Assembly: GCF_002940205.1 (NCBI RefSeq)
Contig: NZ_MDSK01000032.1
Span: 1-52,571, forward strand
From: Xanthomonas arboricola pv. guizotiae
GTDB lineage: Bacteria > Pseudomonadota > Gammaproteobacteria > Xanthomonadales > Xanthomonadaceae
Direction of reading: 5' to 3'
DNA length: 52,571 bases
The translations under genes were made by a program, and so were the position numbers. Below the pieces are notes generated by a model. It did no database searches, had not been told where the DNA came from, and saw nothing but the letters and a program-made list of their open reading frames with translations. Positions 27,300 through 36,003 of this stretch are shown here, piece after piece; within the stretch, counting starts at the first letter, position 1, and every line of letters begins with the position of its first letter.

Positions 27300-30152
27300 A
27301 TGAGATTGAAGACCACCAAGCTGCGCGATGCCATCCGGGTATCGCTCACGGCCGGCGCCGCCGCGTTGGCCCTGTCCGGAACCGTGATGGCGCAGGAGCA
27401 GCCCGCGACGGAACTCAAGAGCCTGGACACGATCAGTGTCACCGGTACGCGCATCAAGAGCCAGACGATGACTGCCTCCAGTCCGGTGGCAGAGATCAAC
27501 AAGGAAGAATTCCAGTACACCGGCTCGACCAAGGTCGAAGATCTGATCAACCAGTATCCGCAGCTTGCGGCGTCGTTCGACAATTTTTCCAATAACGGTT
27601 CCCAAGGCTATGCAACGGTCGACCTGCGCGGGCTGGGCGCGCAGCGCACCTTGACCCTGGTCAACGGCAGGCGCATTCCCAAGGGTATCGGCGAGAGTCC
27701 GGATATCAGCATCATTCCGGCAGCGCTGGTGCGCCGCGTGGACATCCTGACCGGCGGCGCCTCGGCGGTGTACGGCTCGGACGCGGTCGCCGGCGTGGTC
27801 AACTTCGTGCTGGACGACGAATTCGAGGGCGTCAGCGTCGACATGGGCTATAACGCCTATCAGCACGACAACGGCAACAAGCTGATGCGCGGGCTGATGG
27901 ACGAGGCCGGCTACGACTATCCCACCGGCAATTCCGGCTTCGACGGCATCTCCCGTAACATCGACCTCGCCATCGGTGGCAGCTTCGGCGAATCCGGCCA
28001 TGCCACCGCCTGGGCCACCTGGCGCGAGAACGACCCGTTGTTGCAAGGGCAGCGCGATTACTCTGCCTGCGCATTGAGCAATCGCGGCACCGCCTGCGGC
28101 GGCTCTGCGACAGCGGATCCTGCAAATTTCTACGTGGTGGCACCGTCGGCTGGCGCGTTCTACGTGCAACCTTCCGCAGGCGGCACCTGGTCGCAGGTCG
28201 CATCGCCGAATCTGTACAACTTTGCACCGTTGAACTATTACCAGCGGCCGGACACGCGCTACACCGCCGGTACCAACATCAAGTACGAGGTCAACGAGCA
28301 CTTCAAGCCTTACCTCGAAACCCTGTTCGTCAACCGCAAGAGTTCGACCCAGATCGCGCCGTCTGGTGCATTTTTCACCGACCTCAACGTCAACTGTGCA
28401 ACCTCGGTGATCGGCAGCCTGTGTAACGATGTGGGCATCACCGACGACGAGTTCACCGTTTACGTGGCCAAGCGCAACGTCGAAGGCGGCCCGCGCATCA
28501 CCGACTCGGATACCAACAGTTTCAGCATCACCACCGGCGCCCAGGGCGACATCAACGACAACTGGTCGTACGACGCCTCGTTCACCTACAACCGCAGTAC
28601 CACCAAGTCGGAAAACAGGAACGACTTCGTGACCACGCGCGTGCGCGATGCGCTGCTGGGCTGCCAGCCTGGTTCGTTCGATGGTTGCGTGCCCTATAGC
28701 GTGTGGACCGACAGTGTCACCGCAGCAGAGGCAGAAGCGCTGCAGGGTGTGGGCATCGTCAACTACGAAACCTCGATGCGCGTGTTCAACGCCTATGTGA
28801 CCGGCAATTTCGGCTACAGCCTGCCGTGGGCCGGCGATAACCCGATCAGTCTGGTCGGCGGTGTCGAGACCCGCACCGAAACCTTCAAGCGGGTGGCCGA
28901 CAGCAACATGCAGACCGGCAACTTCACCGGCCTGGGTGGCCCGACCTCCAATGTGTCCGGCGACATCGGCGTCAAGGAACTGTTCCTCGAAGGCGCGGTG
29001 CCGCTGGTGGCGCAGGCCGGTAGCCTGGATCACCTGGACATGCAGCTTGGCTATCGCTACTCGGACTACGACACCTCCGGTGGCGTGAGTACCTACAAGG
29101 CCGGTCTGGGTGCGACATTCGTCGATGGCAAGTACCACCTGCGCGCCGGCTGGAACCGTGCGATCCGCGCGCCGAACGTGACCGAGCTGTATAACGAAAA
29201 TACGATCGGACTGTGGAGCGGCAGCGACCCGTGCGCCGGTGCCAATCCGGTCTTCACCCAGGCCCAGTGCGCCAACACCGGCGTCACCGCGGCGCAATAC
29301 GGCCGTGTCGCGGCCAACCCGGCCGGTCAGTACAACGAAATCGGCGGCGGCAATACGACGCTGCAGCCGGAAACGGCCAACACCTGGACCGTCGGTTTTG
29401 CTGCCAGCCCGATCAAGGGGCTCGATCTGAGCGTGGATTACTACGACATCAAGATCGACGATGCGATCCGCAGCATCGGCTCGTCCAACATCCTCACCGC
29501 ATGCGGCGTGACCGGCAATGCGGATATCTGCAGCCGCGTGCGCCGCAATGCCACCACCGGCGATCTGTTCCGCGGTAGCGACCCGGACGTGTCCGGTCTG
29601 ATCTTCAACTCGCAGGATAATTTTGGTTCGCTGCATTTCCAGGGCGTGGATCTGACCGCCTCGTACGCCTGGAGCGTCGGTCCCGGGCGCCTGACCGCCT
29701 CGATGATGGGCAGCTATGCCATCAAGCAGGAGTACGAACCGGTTCCGGGCGTGCAGGAAGTGACCTATGACTGCGCGGGCGTGGTCAACGTGGCCTGCAA
29801 CAGTGCCGAATGGCGGCATGTGCTGAGCACGCGCTACAGCTTCGATCGCTACACCGTCGGGTTGCGCTGGCGCTATATCGGTGAGCTGGATTACCAGAAT
29901 ACCGATGGCACCCGTGGCACCACCGACGTACGCCTGGTGAACCAGGACAACAAGGTGTCGGCGTACAACTACTTCGACCTGTCCGGTTCGATGCAGTTGG
30001 GCGACTACGTCACCTGGACCTTGGGCATCAACAACATCGCCGACAAGGAGCCGCCGCTGGTGGGCGGCAGCCTGACCTTCAATGGCAACTCGCTGGGGGG
30101 TTACGATCAGGCTGGACGCTACTTCTTCACCAGTGTGGGTCTGCGTTTCTGA
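27300..30152 (+). CDS. TonB-dependent outer-membrane receptor next to the TPR-sulfotransferase genes
   Basis: The 950-residue protein starts MRLKTTKLRDAIRVSLTAGAA, with a signal peptide ending near VMAQ. Then come the TonB-box/plug start LDTISVTGTRIKS, a plug (VEDLINQYPQLAASF, VDLRGLGAQRTLTLVNGRR, GGASAVYGSDAVAGVVNFVL) and a large barrel closing with terminal VGLRF. It belongs to the sub-type with LVNGRR and YGSDAVAGVVN signatures, whose cargoes are often unknown. GAGAGAGA precedes the ATG. Several cysteine pairs in extracellular segments (LSNRGTACGG, SDPCAGAN) suggest disulfide loops. A strong terminator follows. Upstream modifying enzymes hint at a modified peptide or glycan as cargo; this is inference. 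Confidence 0.94.
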   Translation: MRLKTTKLRDAIRVSLTAGAAALALSGTVMAQEQPATELKSLDTISVTGTRIKSQTMTASSPVAEINKEEFQYTGSTKVEDLINQYPQLAASFDNFSNNGSQGYATVDLRGLGAQRTLTLVNGRRIPKGIGESPDISIIPAALVRRVDILTGGASAVYGSDAVAGVVNFVLDDEFEGVSVDMGYNAYQHDNGNKLMRGLMDEAGYDYPTGNSGFDGISRNIDLAIGGSFGESGHATAWATWRENDPLLQGQRDYSACALSNRGTACGGSATADPANFYVVAPSAGAFYVQPSAGGTWSQVASPNLYNFAPLNYYQRPDTRYTAGTNIKYEVNEHFKPYLETLFVNRKSSTQIAPSGAFFTDLNVNCATSVIGSLCNDVGITDDEFTVYVAKRNVEGGPRITDSDTNSFSITTGAQGDINDNWSYDASFTYNRSTTKSENRNDFVTTRVRDALLGCQPGSFDGCVPYSVWTDSVTAAEAEALQGVGIVNYETSMRVFNAYVTGNFGYSLPWAGDNPISLVGGVETRTETFKRVADSNMQTGNFTGLGGPTSNVSGDIGVKELFLEGAVPLVAQAGSLDHLDMQLGYRYSDYDTSGGVSTYKAGLGATFVDGKYHLRAGWNRAIRAPNVTELYNENTIGLWSGSDPCAGANPVFTQAQCANTGVTAAQYGRVAANPAGQYNEIGGGNTTLQPETANTWTVGFAASPIKGLDLSVDYYDIKIDDAIRSIGSSNILTACGVTGNADICSRVRRNATTGDLFRGSDPDVSGLIFNSQDNFGSLHFQGVDLTASYAWSVGPGRLTASMMGSYAIKQEYEPVPGVQEVTYDCAGVVNVACNSAEWRHVLSTRYSFDRYTVGLRWRYIGELDYQNTDGTRGTTDVRLVNQDNKVSAYNYFDLSGSMQLGDYVTWTLGINNIADKEPPLVGGSLTFNGNSLGGYDQAGRYFFTSVGLRF

Positions 30153-30170
30153 GCCAGGTTGCAGCTTGGT

Positions 30171-30209
30171 AAAAACAACGGCGAGCTTCGGCTCGCCGTT
30201 GTTTTTTTT
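30171..30209 (+). terminator. Rho-independent terminator of the TonB receptor gene
   Basis: A stem of at least 13 pairs (arms AACAACGGCGAGC and GCTCGCCGTTGTT) closes on a TTCG tetraloop and is followed by an eight-T run. It starts 19 bases after the receptor stop. Confidence 0.95.
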
Positions 30210-30324
30210 ATTGCCGGCGACGCAGCGTGTCGATGGCGTGCCGCTGCGAAATGTTCAGATCGCCGTGCCCGCCGATTGCATCTGGCGGACGCGTCCGGTC
30301 GAAGAGGAGGGCACCGTCAACGAC

Positions 30325-32406
30325 TCAAACCACCGCTTCCCGCAGCACCGGCGACTCCCAGCCCGGGCGCGGGGCGAAGCGCTCGCCATGGCGCGCCTGC
30401 AGTGCCTGCAGACGTTCCAGTAGCGCGTCGGCGCCGACACTGCGGATGTGCTGGATCGGGCCGCCGCGGAACGGCGCAAAGCCGGTGCCGAAGATCACCC
30501 CGGCGTCGAGCAGGTCCGCATCGGCCACCACGCCGTCGTGCAGGCAGGCGACCGCTTCGTTGAGCAGCGGCAGGATCAGGCGATCTTCCAGGTCTGCCGG
30601 CGCCGCGTCGCCACTGGCCACCTCGGGCTTGACCGCGCGCCCGTTCTCCCACTTGTAGAGACCTTGGCCGTCCTTCTTGCCGCGCCTGCCCGGCTCCACG
30701 GTGGCCAGCGCCGCCGGAATCGGCAGGTGCAGGAACGGGGCGAGCTCCGCGCCCACGCCGGCGGCAACATCCAGCCCCACCGTGTCGATCAGTTCGATCG
30801 GCCCCATCGGCATGCCGAACTTCACCGCGGTCTTGTCCAGCACCGGGCCCGGCACGCCTTCGGCATAGGCAGTGGCCGCTTCGAGCAGGTACGGGAACAG
30901 CACGCGATTGACCAGGAAGCCCGGCGTGCCGGCCACCGGTACCGGGAACTTGTCCAGTGCCTTGCAGAACGCCGCCAGGCGCGCGACGTTGGCCGGATCC
31001 AGCCCGTCGTGCTGCACGATTTCCACCAGCGGCATCATCGCCACCGGATTGAAGTAGTGCAGGCCGGCAAACTGCGCCGGGCGCTGCAGATGCCCGCGGA
31101 GCTCGGTCAACGGAATCGACGAGGTGTTGGTGGTCAGCAAGGCATCGGGCTTGAGCTGCGGCTCGATGGACTGGTACAGCTCGCGCTTGGCCTGCGGGTT
31201 TTCGATGATCGCCTCGATCACCAGATCGGCCTGGGTCACGCCCGCACCAGCCAGGTCGCCACGCAGGCGCGCCGCCACCGCCGGCCGCTTGGCCTCGTGC
31301 TTGACGCGCTTGGCGAACAACTCGCCGCCGCGGCCCAGCGCCGTATCGATGAAGCGCTGCTCGCGATCCTGCAGCGTCACCTCGAAGCCCTTGTACGCCG
31401 CCCAGGCCGCGATATCGCCGCCCATCACGCCGGCGCCGACCACATGCACATGGCGGATCGGAGCCAGCGCCGCAGCGCCGGCATCCTTGCCGCCCAGCGC
31501 CTTCAGGCGCTCGGTGAGAAAGAAGATGCGGATCAGGTTGCGCGCGGTCGGCGTGCTGGCGAGCTTGACCACCGCCTTGCGCTCGGCCGCCAGGCGCGCC
31601 TGGATGCCGCCGCCGCCGGCGCGCTCCCACACGTTGATCAAGGCGTAGGGGGCCGGGTAATGCTCCTTGCGCGCCTTGCGTGCGACCTGCTTGCGCATCT
31701 GCGGGGCCAGCAGCTTGCGCGCGAGCAAGGTATTGGTGGCCCACGCGGTGGCGCGCTGCTTGAACGGGCGCTTGCTGCCGGTGAGCGCCAATGCGGCGGC
31801 GACGTCCACCAGTACTGCGGGCGCGGCGATCTTGTCGACCAGGCCCATCGCGCGGGCGGCCTTGGCCGCGACGGTGCGGCCGGTCAGCATCAGGTCCATC
31901 GCCGCCGGCGCACCGATCAGGCGCGGCAAGCGGGCGCTGCCGCCCCAGCCGGGGAAGATGCCGAGCTTGGTTTCCGGCAGGCCGATGCGCGTACTGCCAT
32001 CGTCGGAGGCCACGCGGTAGCGGCACGCCAGCGCGATCTCGGTGCCGCCGCCCATGCAGAAGCCATGGATCGCCGCGACCGTGGGGCAGGGCAGCTCGGC
32101 CAGCTTCTGAAAGACGCTCTGGCCGCGATGGATCGCATCGTTGACGGTGCCCTTGCGGTCGAACTCCTGAAATTCCTTCAGGTCGGCGCCGGCGATGAAG
32201 CCGTTGGGCTTGCCCGAGCGCAGCACCACGCCCTTGGGCGGGTCCAGCGCCAGGCGTTCGACCAGCGCGCCCAACTCCAGCAGCACCTCCTGCGAAAACG
32301 CGTTGACCGGTGCGCCCTGGCGGTCGAGGCTGAGCACGACCACGCCGTCCTCGCGCAGGTCGGCCTGCCAATGGCTGAATCGGAGCCCGTCGAAACCTGG
32401 AAGCAT
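30325..32406 (-). CDS. Bifunctional enoyl-CoA hydratase / 3-hydroxyacyl-CoA dehydrogenase (FadB/FadJ type)
   Basis: The enzyme carries the second and third steps of fatty-acid beta-oxidation. The N-terminal crotonase part (1-200) has GFIAGADLKEF and FCMGGGTEIALACRYRVA. The C-terminal dehydrogenase part has the NAD site HVVGAGVMGGDIAAWAAYKG (about 320-340), NTSSIPLTEL, the His-containing GLHYFNPVAMMPLVEIV and a C-terminal domain with the FGMPMGPIELIDTVGLDV motif. Length 693 aa, close to FadJ. No fadA thiolase is adjacent, so the partner is elsewhere. It is divergent from rpoE. The symbol is withheld because fadB and fadJ cannot be separated here. Confidence 0.93.
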   Translation of the reverse strand: MLPGFDGLRFSHWQADLREDGVVVLSLDRQGAPVNAFSQEVLLELGALVERLALDPPKGVVLRSGKPNGFIAGADLKEFQEFDRKGTVNDAIHRGQSVFQKLAELPCPTVAAIHGFCMGGGTEIALACRYRVASDDGSTRIGLPETKLGIFPGWGGSARLPRLIGAPAAMDLMLTGRTVAAKAARAMGLVDKIAAPAVLVDVAAALALTGSKRPFKQRATAWATNTLLARKLLAPQMRKQVARKARKEHYPAPYALINVWERAGGGGIQARLAAERKAVVKLASTPTARNLIRIFFLTERLKALGGKDAGAAALAPIRHVHVVGAGVMGGDIAAWAAYKGFEVTLQDREQRFIDTALGRGGELFAKRVKHEAKRPAVAARLRGDLAGAGVTQADLVIEAIIENPQAKRELYQSIEPQLKPDALLTTNTSSIPLTELRGHLQRPAQFAGLHYFNPVAMMPLVEIVQHDGLDPANVARLAAFCKALDKFPVPVAGTPGFLVNRVLFPYLLEAATAYAEGVPGPVLDKTAVKFGMPMGPIELIDTVGLDVAAGVGAELAPFLHLPIPAALATVEPGRRGKKDGQGLYKWENGRAVKPEVASGDAAPADLEDRLILPLLNEAVACLHDGVVADADLLDAGVIFGTGFAPFRGGPIQHIRSVGADALLERLQALQARHGERFAPRPGWESPVLREAVV

Positions 32407-32574
32407 GCGTCTGGCCGTCCGGAGATATAAGGAAAGGTCGTTATCATCCAGAGGTTGTTTCCTTCACGTCAAATACCCATACCTGTCGGCAGGGCGGCGC
32501 GCGCCTGGTGCGAGGCGTCGCCAGTGGCGCATCGGTGCAGCTAGTCTGATGCGTGAGGATCGTCCGGATCGGTA

Positions 32575-32602
32575 TGAACTTTTCTTTTCAATGGTTGTCT
32601 CA
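32575..32602 (+). promoter_or_regulatory. Candidate sigma-E (RpoE) promoter in front of rpoE
   Basis: TGAACTT (32575-32581) and GTCTCA (32597-32602) are separated by 15 bases. This fits the GGAACTT-N15-17-GTCNNA form described for Xanthomonas campestris RpoE, with only the first base differing. Transcription would begin about 30 bases before the rpoE start, so rpoE would control itself. Confidence 0.6.
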
Positions 32603-32641
32603 TTGCCCGACTTCGGTGGGCTGACAGGAGTGCGGCCCGAC

Positions 32642-33262
32642 ATGGCCGAAGTCGATACACCTCAGGAGCTGGACCTGGAACTGGTCCGGCGTGTGCAGCG
32701 CGGCGAAAGCGCAGCGTTCGATGTGCTGGTGCGCAAATACCAGCACCGCATCGTGGCGTTGATCGGGCGCTACATTGCCGACTGGAGCGAGTGCCAGGAC
32801 GTGGCCCAGGATACGTTTGTGCGCGCCTACCGCGCGATCAACAGTTTCCGCGGCGACTCGCAGTTCTATACCTGGTTGCACCGCATTGCCGTCAACACTG
32901 CCAAGAACCATCTGGTTGCGCACAACCGCCGCCCGCCCACCGACGATATCGAGATCAGCGATGCCGAACAGTTCGATGGGGCAACCCGGTTACGCGACAC
33001 CGACACCCCGGAGCGCGAATTGATGCGACAGGAGCTGGAACAAACGGTGATGCGTGCGGTCCAAGCCCTGCCGGAAGAACTTCGGTCGGCCATCACCCTG
33101 CGCGAGGTGGAGGGGCTGAGCTACGACGAAATCGCGCGAAAGATGGATTGCCCGATCGGAACGGTGCGCTCGCGCATCTTCCGGGCGCGCGAGGCCATCG
33201 ACATCGAGCTGCGGCCTCTGCTGGAGACCGAAAGCGCTACCCGTGAGCGACACCGTGTATGA
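32642..33262 (+). CDS. rpoE: ECF RNA polymerase sigma factor RpoE (sigma-E)
   Basis: RpoE directs transcription of envelope-stress genes when released from its anti-sigma factor. The 206-residue protein has region 2 (LVRRVQRGESAAFDVLVRKYQHRIVALIGRY...QDVAQDTFVRAYRAINSFRGDSQFYTWLHRIAVNTAKNH in outline) and region 4 (LPEELRSAITLREVEGLSYDEIARKMDCPIGTVRSRI). The start MAEVDTPQELD at 32642 follows the candidate sigma-E promoter; an ATG at 32591 in the same frame would lie inside that promoter and is rejected. The stop overlaps the rseA start (ATGA), so sigma and anti-sigma synthesis are coupled. Confidence 0.95.
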   Translation: MAEVDTPQELDLELVRRVQRGESAAFDVLVRKYQHRIVALIGRYIADWSECQDVAQDTFVRAYRAINSFRGDSQFYTWLHRIAVNTAKNHLVAHNRRPPTDDIEISDAEQFDGATRLRDTDTPERELMRQELEQTVMRAVQALPEELRSAITLREVEGLSYDEIARKMDCPIGTVRSRIFRAREAIDIELRPLLETESATRERHRV

Positions 33263-34149
33263 GCCATAACCCTGCCATGTCCACCACCGACAAGTTCGAG
33301 CGTCACTACCGTCAGCAGCTGTCTGCGCTGGTGGATGGCGAATTGAGCGCCGACGAGTCGCGCTTCCTGCTGCGCCGCCTGGCCCACGACGAGGAGCTGG
33401 CCGGCTGCCACGAGCGTTGGCAACTGTGCGGCGATGTGCTGCGTGGCGCGGCCAGCGCGCCGGCACCGCTGGATTTTGCCGCGCGCGTGCGCAGCGCCAT
33501 TGCCGACGAGCCCGTGCCGCAGGCGCAGCCATCCACGCGTCCGGCCACGCGCTGGCGCTGGGGTGGCGGCGCAGCGATCGCGGCATCGGTCGCTGCGATC
33601 GCCCTGTTCATGGCGCGCGAGCGCCTGCCCGAGACCGTACCGCCGGCCGAGCAGGTCCCGGTGTTCGCGACGACAGCGCAGCTGCCGGCGGCCACGCCGG
33701 CCCCCGCCACGCCCGCAGCACCGAAGGGTCCGGCCGAGCCCGGCCCGGCCGGACCCGATCAGGTGGCCGCGCTGGCCGCAGCGGTGCCGGCCGCCGCGCT
33801 TGCATCCACCCGCCGTGGCGCGGCCACACGCAACCAGCAGGTCGCGCGCAGCGTCGCTTCGCGTCAGCAGCAGGCGCCAACCCGCATGCTGGCGTCCGCT
33901 GCTCCCGCGTCGACGACGGCCACGGCCGGTGCGGCGGCGTCATCGAATCCGTTCACGCACCCGGATACCACCCTGCAGGCGCGCCCATGGCCGCGGGCGG
34001 TGCTGTCCGGTGCGGGCGACAGTCCGCTCAATGCCAGCTTCCGCCAGGGCGGACAGGGCACCACGTTCTATCCGTTCGAGCCTGCGCCGCAGGGTGTTGC
34101 CAGCCCTGCGCCCAACCGGCCGCTGCCGGTGCAGCCGCCGCAGGATTGA
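33259..34149 (+). CDS. rseA: Anti-sigma-E factor RseA
   Basis: RseA holds RpoE at the inner membrane until periplasmic stress triggers its proteolysis. The N-terminal cytoplasmic domain (about 15-60, QLSALVDGELSADESRFLLRRL) matches the RseA N-terminal family; one membrane helix (AAIAASVAAIALFMA, about 103-117) follows; the periplasmic part is long and rich in Ala, Pro and Thr, ending in a C-terminal segment (FRQGGQGTTFYPFEPAPQG). An alternative start is the ATG at 33277 (MSTTDKFER). At 296 residues it is longer than the E. coli protein because of the low-complexity periplasmic region. Confidence 0.9.
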   Translation: MSHNPAMSTTDKFERHYRQQLSALVDGELSADESRFLLRRLAHDEELAGCHERWQLCGDVLRGAASAPAPLDFAARVRSAIADEPVPQAQPSTRPATRWRWGGGAAIAASVAAIALFMARERLPETVPPAEQVPVFATTAQLPAATPAPATPAAPKGPAEPGPAGPDQVAALAAAVPAAALASTRRGAATRNQQVARSVASRQQQAPTRMLASAAPASTTATAGAAASSNPFTHPDTTLQARPWPRAVLSGAGDSPLNASFRQGGQGTTFYPFEPAPQGVASPAPNRPLPVQPPQD

Positions 34150-34203
34150 TACTGCCGCCGATCGTCATCCGTTCGGCGTCCTCCCTCCCGTTATCGTGCC
34201 GGA

Positions 34204-34233
34204 CCCCTGCAGTGGCAGGGGCTTTGGCCCCTG
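34204..34233 (+). promoter_or_regulatory. Two mutually exclusive hairpins between rseA and mucD
   Basis: CCCCTGC (34204-34210) can pair with GCAGGGG (34215-34221) across an AGTG loop, while CAGGGGC (34216-34222) can instead pair with GCCCCTG (34227-34233) across a TTTG-containing loop of four bases. Both use the same middle segment. There is no T-run, so this is not a standard terminator; it may be a processing or attenuation signal tuning mucD relative to rpoE-rseA. Confidence 0.45.
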
Positions 34234-34258
34234 TCGCCCTGCCATCGGAGGCAACCTG

Positions 34259-35830
34259 ATGAACCACCGCATTCGCACCCAGATGTTCGGCCTGATCGCC
34301 ATGACCCTGCCGCTGGCCGCCTGCGCGCAGCAATCCGCGCCCGCGCCCAAGGATGTTGCCCCGATTGCCGCCAACCGCAGCGCCGCGCCGGCTCCGCAGC
34401 TGGTGGCCGGGTTGCCGGACTTCACCAATCTGGTCGAGCAGGTTGGCCCGGGTGTGGTCAATATCGAAACCACCATCACCCGCAAAGACGCCATGGCGCG
34501 CCAGCGGCGCGGTGGGCAGGACGGCGGCGCGATGCCCGGCGACGAGCAGATGCCGGAATTCTTCCGCCGCTTCTTCGGGCCGGATTTCCAGATGCCGGGC
34601 GGGCCGCGGCAGGGGCCGGGCCAGGGCGGCGATGACGATGGCGGCATCGCCGGCAAGTCGATGGGCTCGGGCTTCATCATTTCCGCCGACGGCTATGTGC
34701 TGACCAATCACCATGTGGTCGATGGCGCCAGCGAGGTCACCGTCAAGCTGACCGACCGCCGCGAGTTCAAGGCCAAGGTGGTCGGCAGCGACGAGCAGTT
34801 CGACGTGGCGCTGCTCAAGATCGAGGCCAAGGGCCTGCCGACGGTGCGCCTGGGCGACTCCAACACGCTCAAGCCGGGCCAGTGGGTGGTGGCGATCGGC
34901 TCGCCGTTCGGCCTGGACCACTCGGTCACTGCCGGCATCGTCAGTGCCACCGGGCGCAGCAATCCGTATGCGGACCAGCGCTACGTGCCCTTTATCCAGA
35001 CCGACGTGGCGATCAACCAGGGCAACTCCGGCGGCCCCTTGCTCAACACGCGCGGCGAGGTGGTCGGCATCAATTCGCAGATCTTCTCCGCCTCGGGCGG
35101 CTACATGGGGATCAGCTTCGCGATCCCGATCGACCTGGCCTTCAGCGCTGCCGAGCAGATCAAGGCCACCGGCCATGTGAGCCGCGGCATGCTGGGCGTG
35201 GCGGTCGGCCCGATCGACTCGCTCAAGGCGCAGGGCCTGGGCCTGCCGGATACGCGCGGCGCGCTGGTCAACGACATTCCGCCCGGCAGCCCAGCCGCCA
35301 AGGCCGGAATCGAGGTGGGCGATGTGATCCGCGCCGTCAACGGCAAGCCGATCGATGTCGCCAGCGATCTGCCGCCGATGATCGGGCTGATGGCGCCGGG
35401 CACCAAGGTCAACCTGGACGTGTTGCGCGATGGCAAGCCGCGCAAGGTGGCCGTCACCCTGACGACGCTGGACAACCCCGTCGGCAACGCCGCGGCGCGT
35501 ACCGCGGCCGACGACGCCAAGCCCAGCGCCCCGGCCAGCGTGGAGCTGCTCGGCCTGCAGGTCGCCGATCTCACCGCGGCCGAGCGCAGCCGCCTGGGCC
35601 TGGAAGCCGGCGAGGGCGTGCGTATCGCCGCGGTGACCGGCGCGGCAGCACGCAGCACCCAACCGCCGCTGTCGCCGGGCCTGGTCATCGCCCGCGTCGG
35701 CCGCACCAAGGTCGGCAGCGTCGCCGACCTCAACCGCGCCCTGTCCAGCTACAAGAAGGGCGACGTGGTCATGCTGCTGGTCACCGACGGCAAGGCGACC
35801 AGTTATGTGGCCCTGAAGGCCGGCGGCTAA
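34259..35830 (+). CDS. mucD: Periplasmic serine protease MucD/DegP (HtrA family), with lipobox
   Basis: HtrA proteases degrade or refold damaged envelope proteins and, in the MucD branch, moderate the sigma-E response. The 523-residue protein has the trypsin-like triad His152 (LTNHHVVDGA), Asp182 (FDVALLKI) and Ser257 (NQGNSGGPL), then two PDZ domains (about 310-400 and 425-520). A Gly/Asp/Gln-rich loop (about 85-130) matches the DegP LA-loop position. The N-terminus MNHRIRTQMFGLIAMTLPLAAC ends in LAAC, a lipobox with Cys22, so the protein may be membrane-anchored rather than free. ATG 34259 follows GGAGG. Confidence 0.93.
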   Translation: MNHRIRTQMFGLIAMTLPLAACAQQSAPAPKDVAPIAANRSAAPAPQLVAGLPDFTNLVEQVGPGVVNIETTITRKDAMARQRRGGQDGGAMPGDEQMPEFFRRFFGPDFQMPGGPRQGPGQGGDDDGGIAGKSMGSGFIISADGYVLTNHHVVDGASEVTVKLTDRREFKAKVVGSDEQFDVALLKIEAKGLPTVRLGDSNTLKPGQWVVAIGSPFGLDHSVTAGIVSATGRSNPYADQRYVPFIQTDVAINQGNSGGPLLNTRGEVVGINSQIFSASGGYMGISFAIPIDLAFSAAEQIKATGHVSRGMLGVAVGPIDSLKAQGLGLPDTRGALVNDIPPGSPAAKAGIEVGDVIRAVNGKPIDVASDLPPMIGLMAPGTKVNLDVLRDGKPRKVAVTLTTLDNPVGNAAARTAADDAKPSAPASVELLGLQVADLTAAERSRLGLEAGEGVRIAAVTGAAARSTQPPLSPGLVIARVGRTKVGSVADLNRALSSYKKGDVVMLLVTDGKATSYVALKAGG

Positions 35831-35834
35831 CCTA

Positions 35835-35933
35835 GGGAATGGAGAGTCGGGAATCGGGAATGGCAAGAGCGGCTCCGCGATGCGAGAGCACGCCTGGCTT
35901 TTCCGATTCCCCACTGCCGATTCCCGATTCCCC
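35835..35933. repeat. GGGAATC/GATTCCC inverted heptamer element between mucD and lepA
   Basis: The left arm holds GGGAATGG...TCGGGAATCGGGAATGG and the right arm holds CGATTCCCC...CGATTCCCGATTCCCC, so the transcript can fold into a large hairpin with a loop of about 40 bases. The element begins 4 bases after the mucD stop and may act in 3'-end formation. Confidence 0.75.
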
Positions 35934-35955
35934 GGCCCCAAGGGGGCCGGCCGTG

Positions 35956-35961
35956 CGATAA
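35956..35961 (+). promoter_or_regulatory. Possible -10 element (GATAAT region) upstream of lepA
   Basis: GCGATAATGC around 35955-35965 lies about 40 bases before the lepA ATG and resembles a sigma-70 -10 box. No convincing -35 box is seen at the proper distance within the repeat-rich upstream DNA. Confidence 0.3.
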
Positions 35962-36003
35962 TGCTGCGTTACCCTGACGACGGCACCGCCGGCGCCCACC
36001 TCA

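Noticed and set aside
27120..29819. Minus-strand open frame of 899 codons
   Set aside because: Antisense to the TonB receptor; composition is that of a GC-rich shadow frame.
30448..32430. Plus-strand open frame of 660 codons
   Set aside because: Antisense to the FadB/FadJ-type gene, with no recognisable domain.
32591..33262. Longer RpoE start at ATG 32591
   Set aside because: This ATG lies inside the candidate sigma-E promoter, and the extra residues are not family-like.
34028..35941. Minus-strand open frame of 637 codons
   Set aside because: Antisense to mucD and the rseA end; Arg/His/Asp/Gly-rich shadow.
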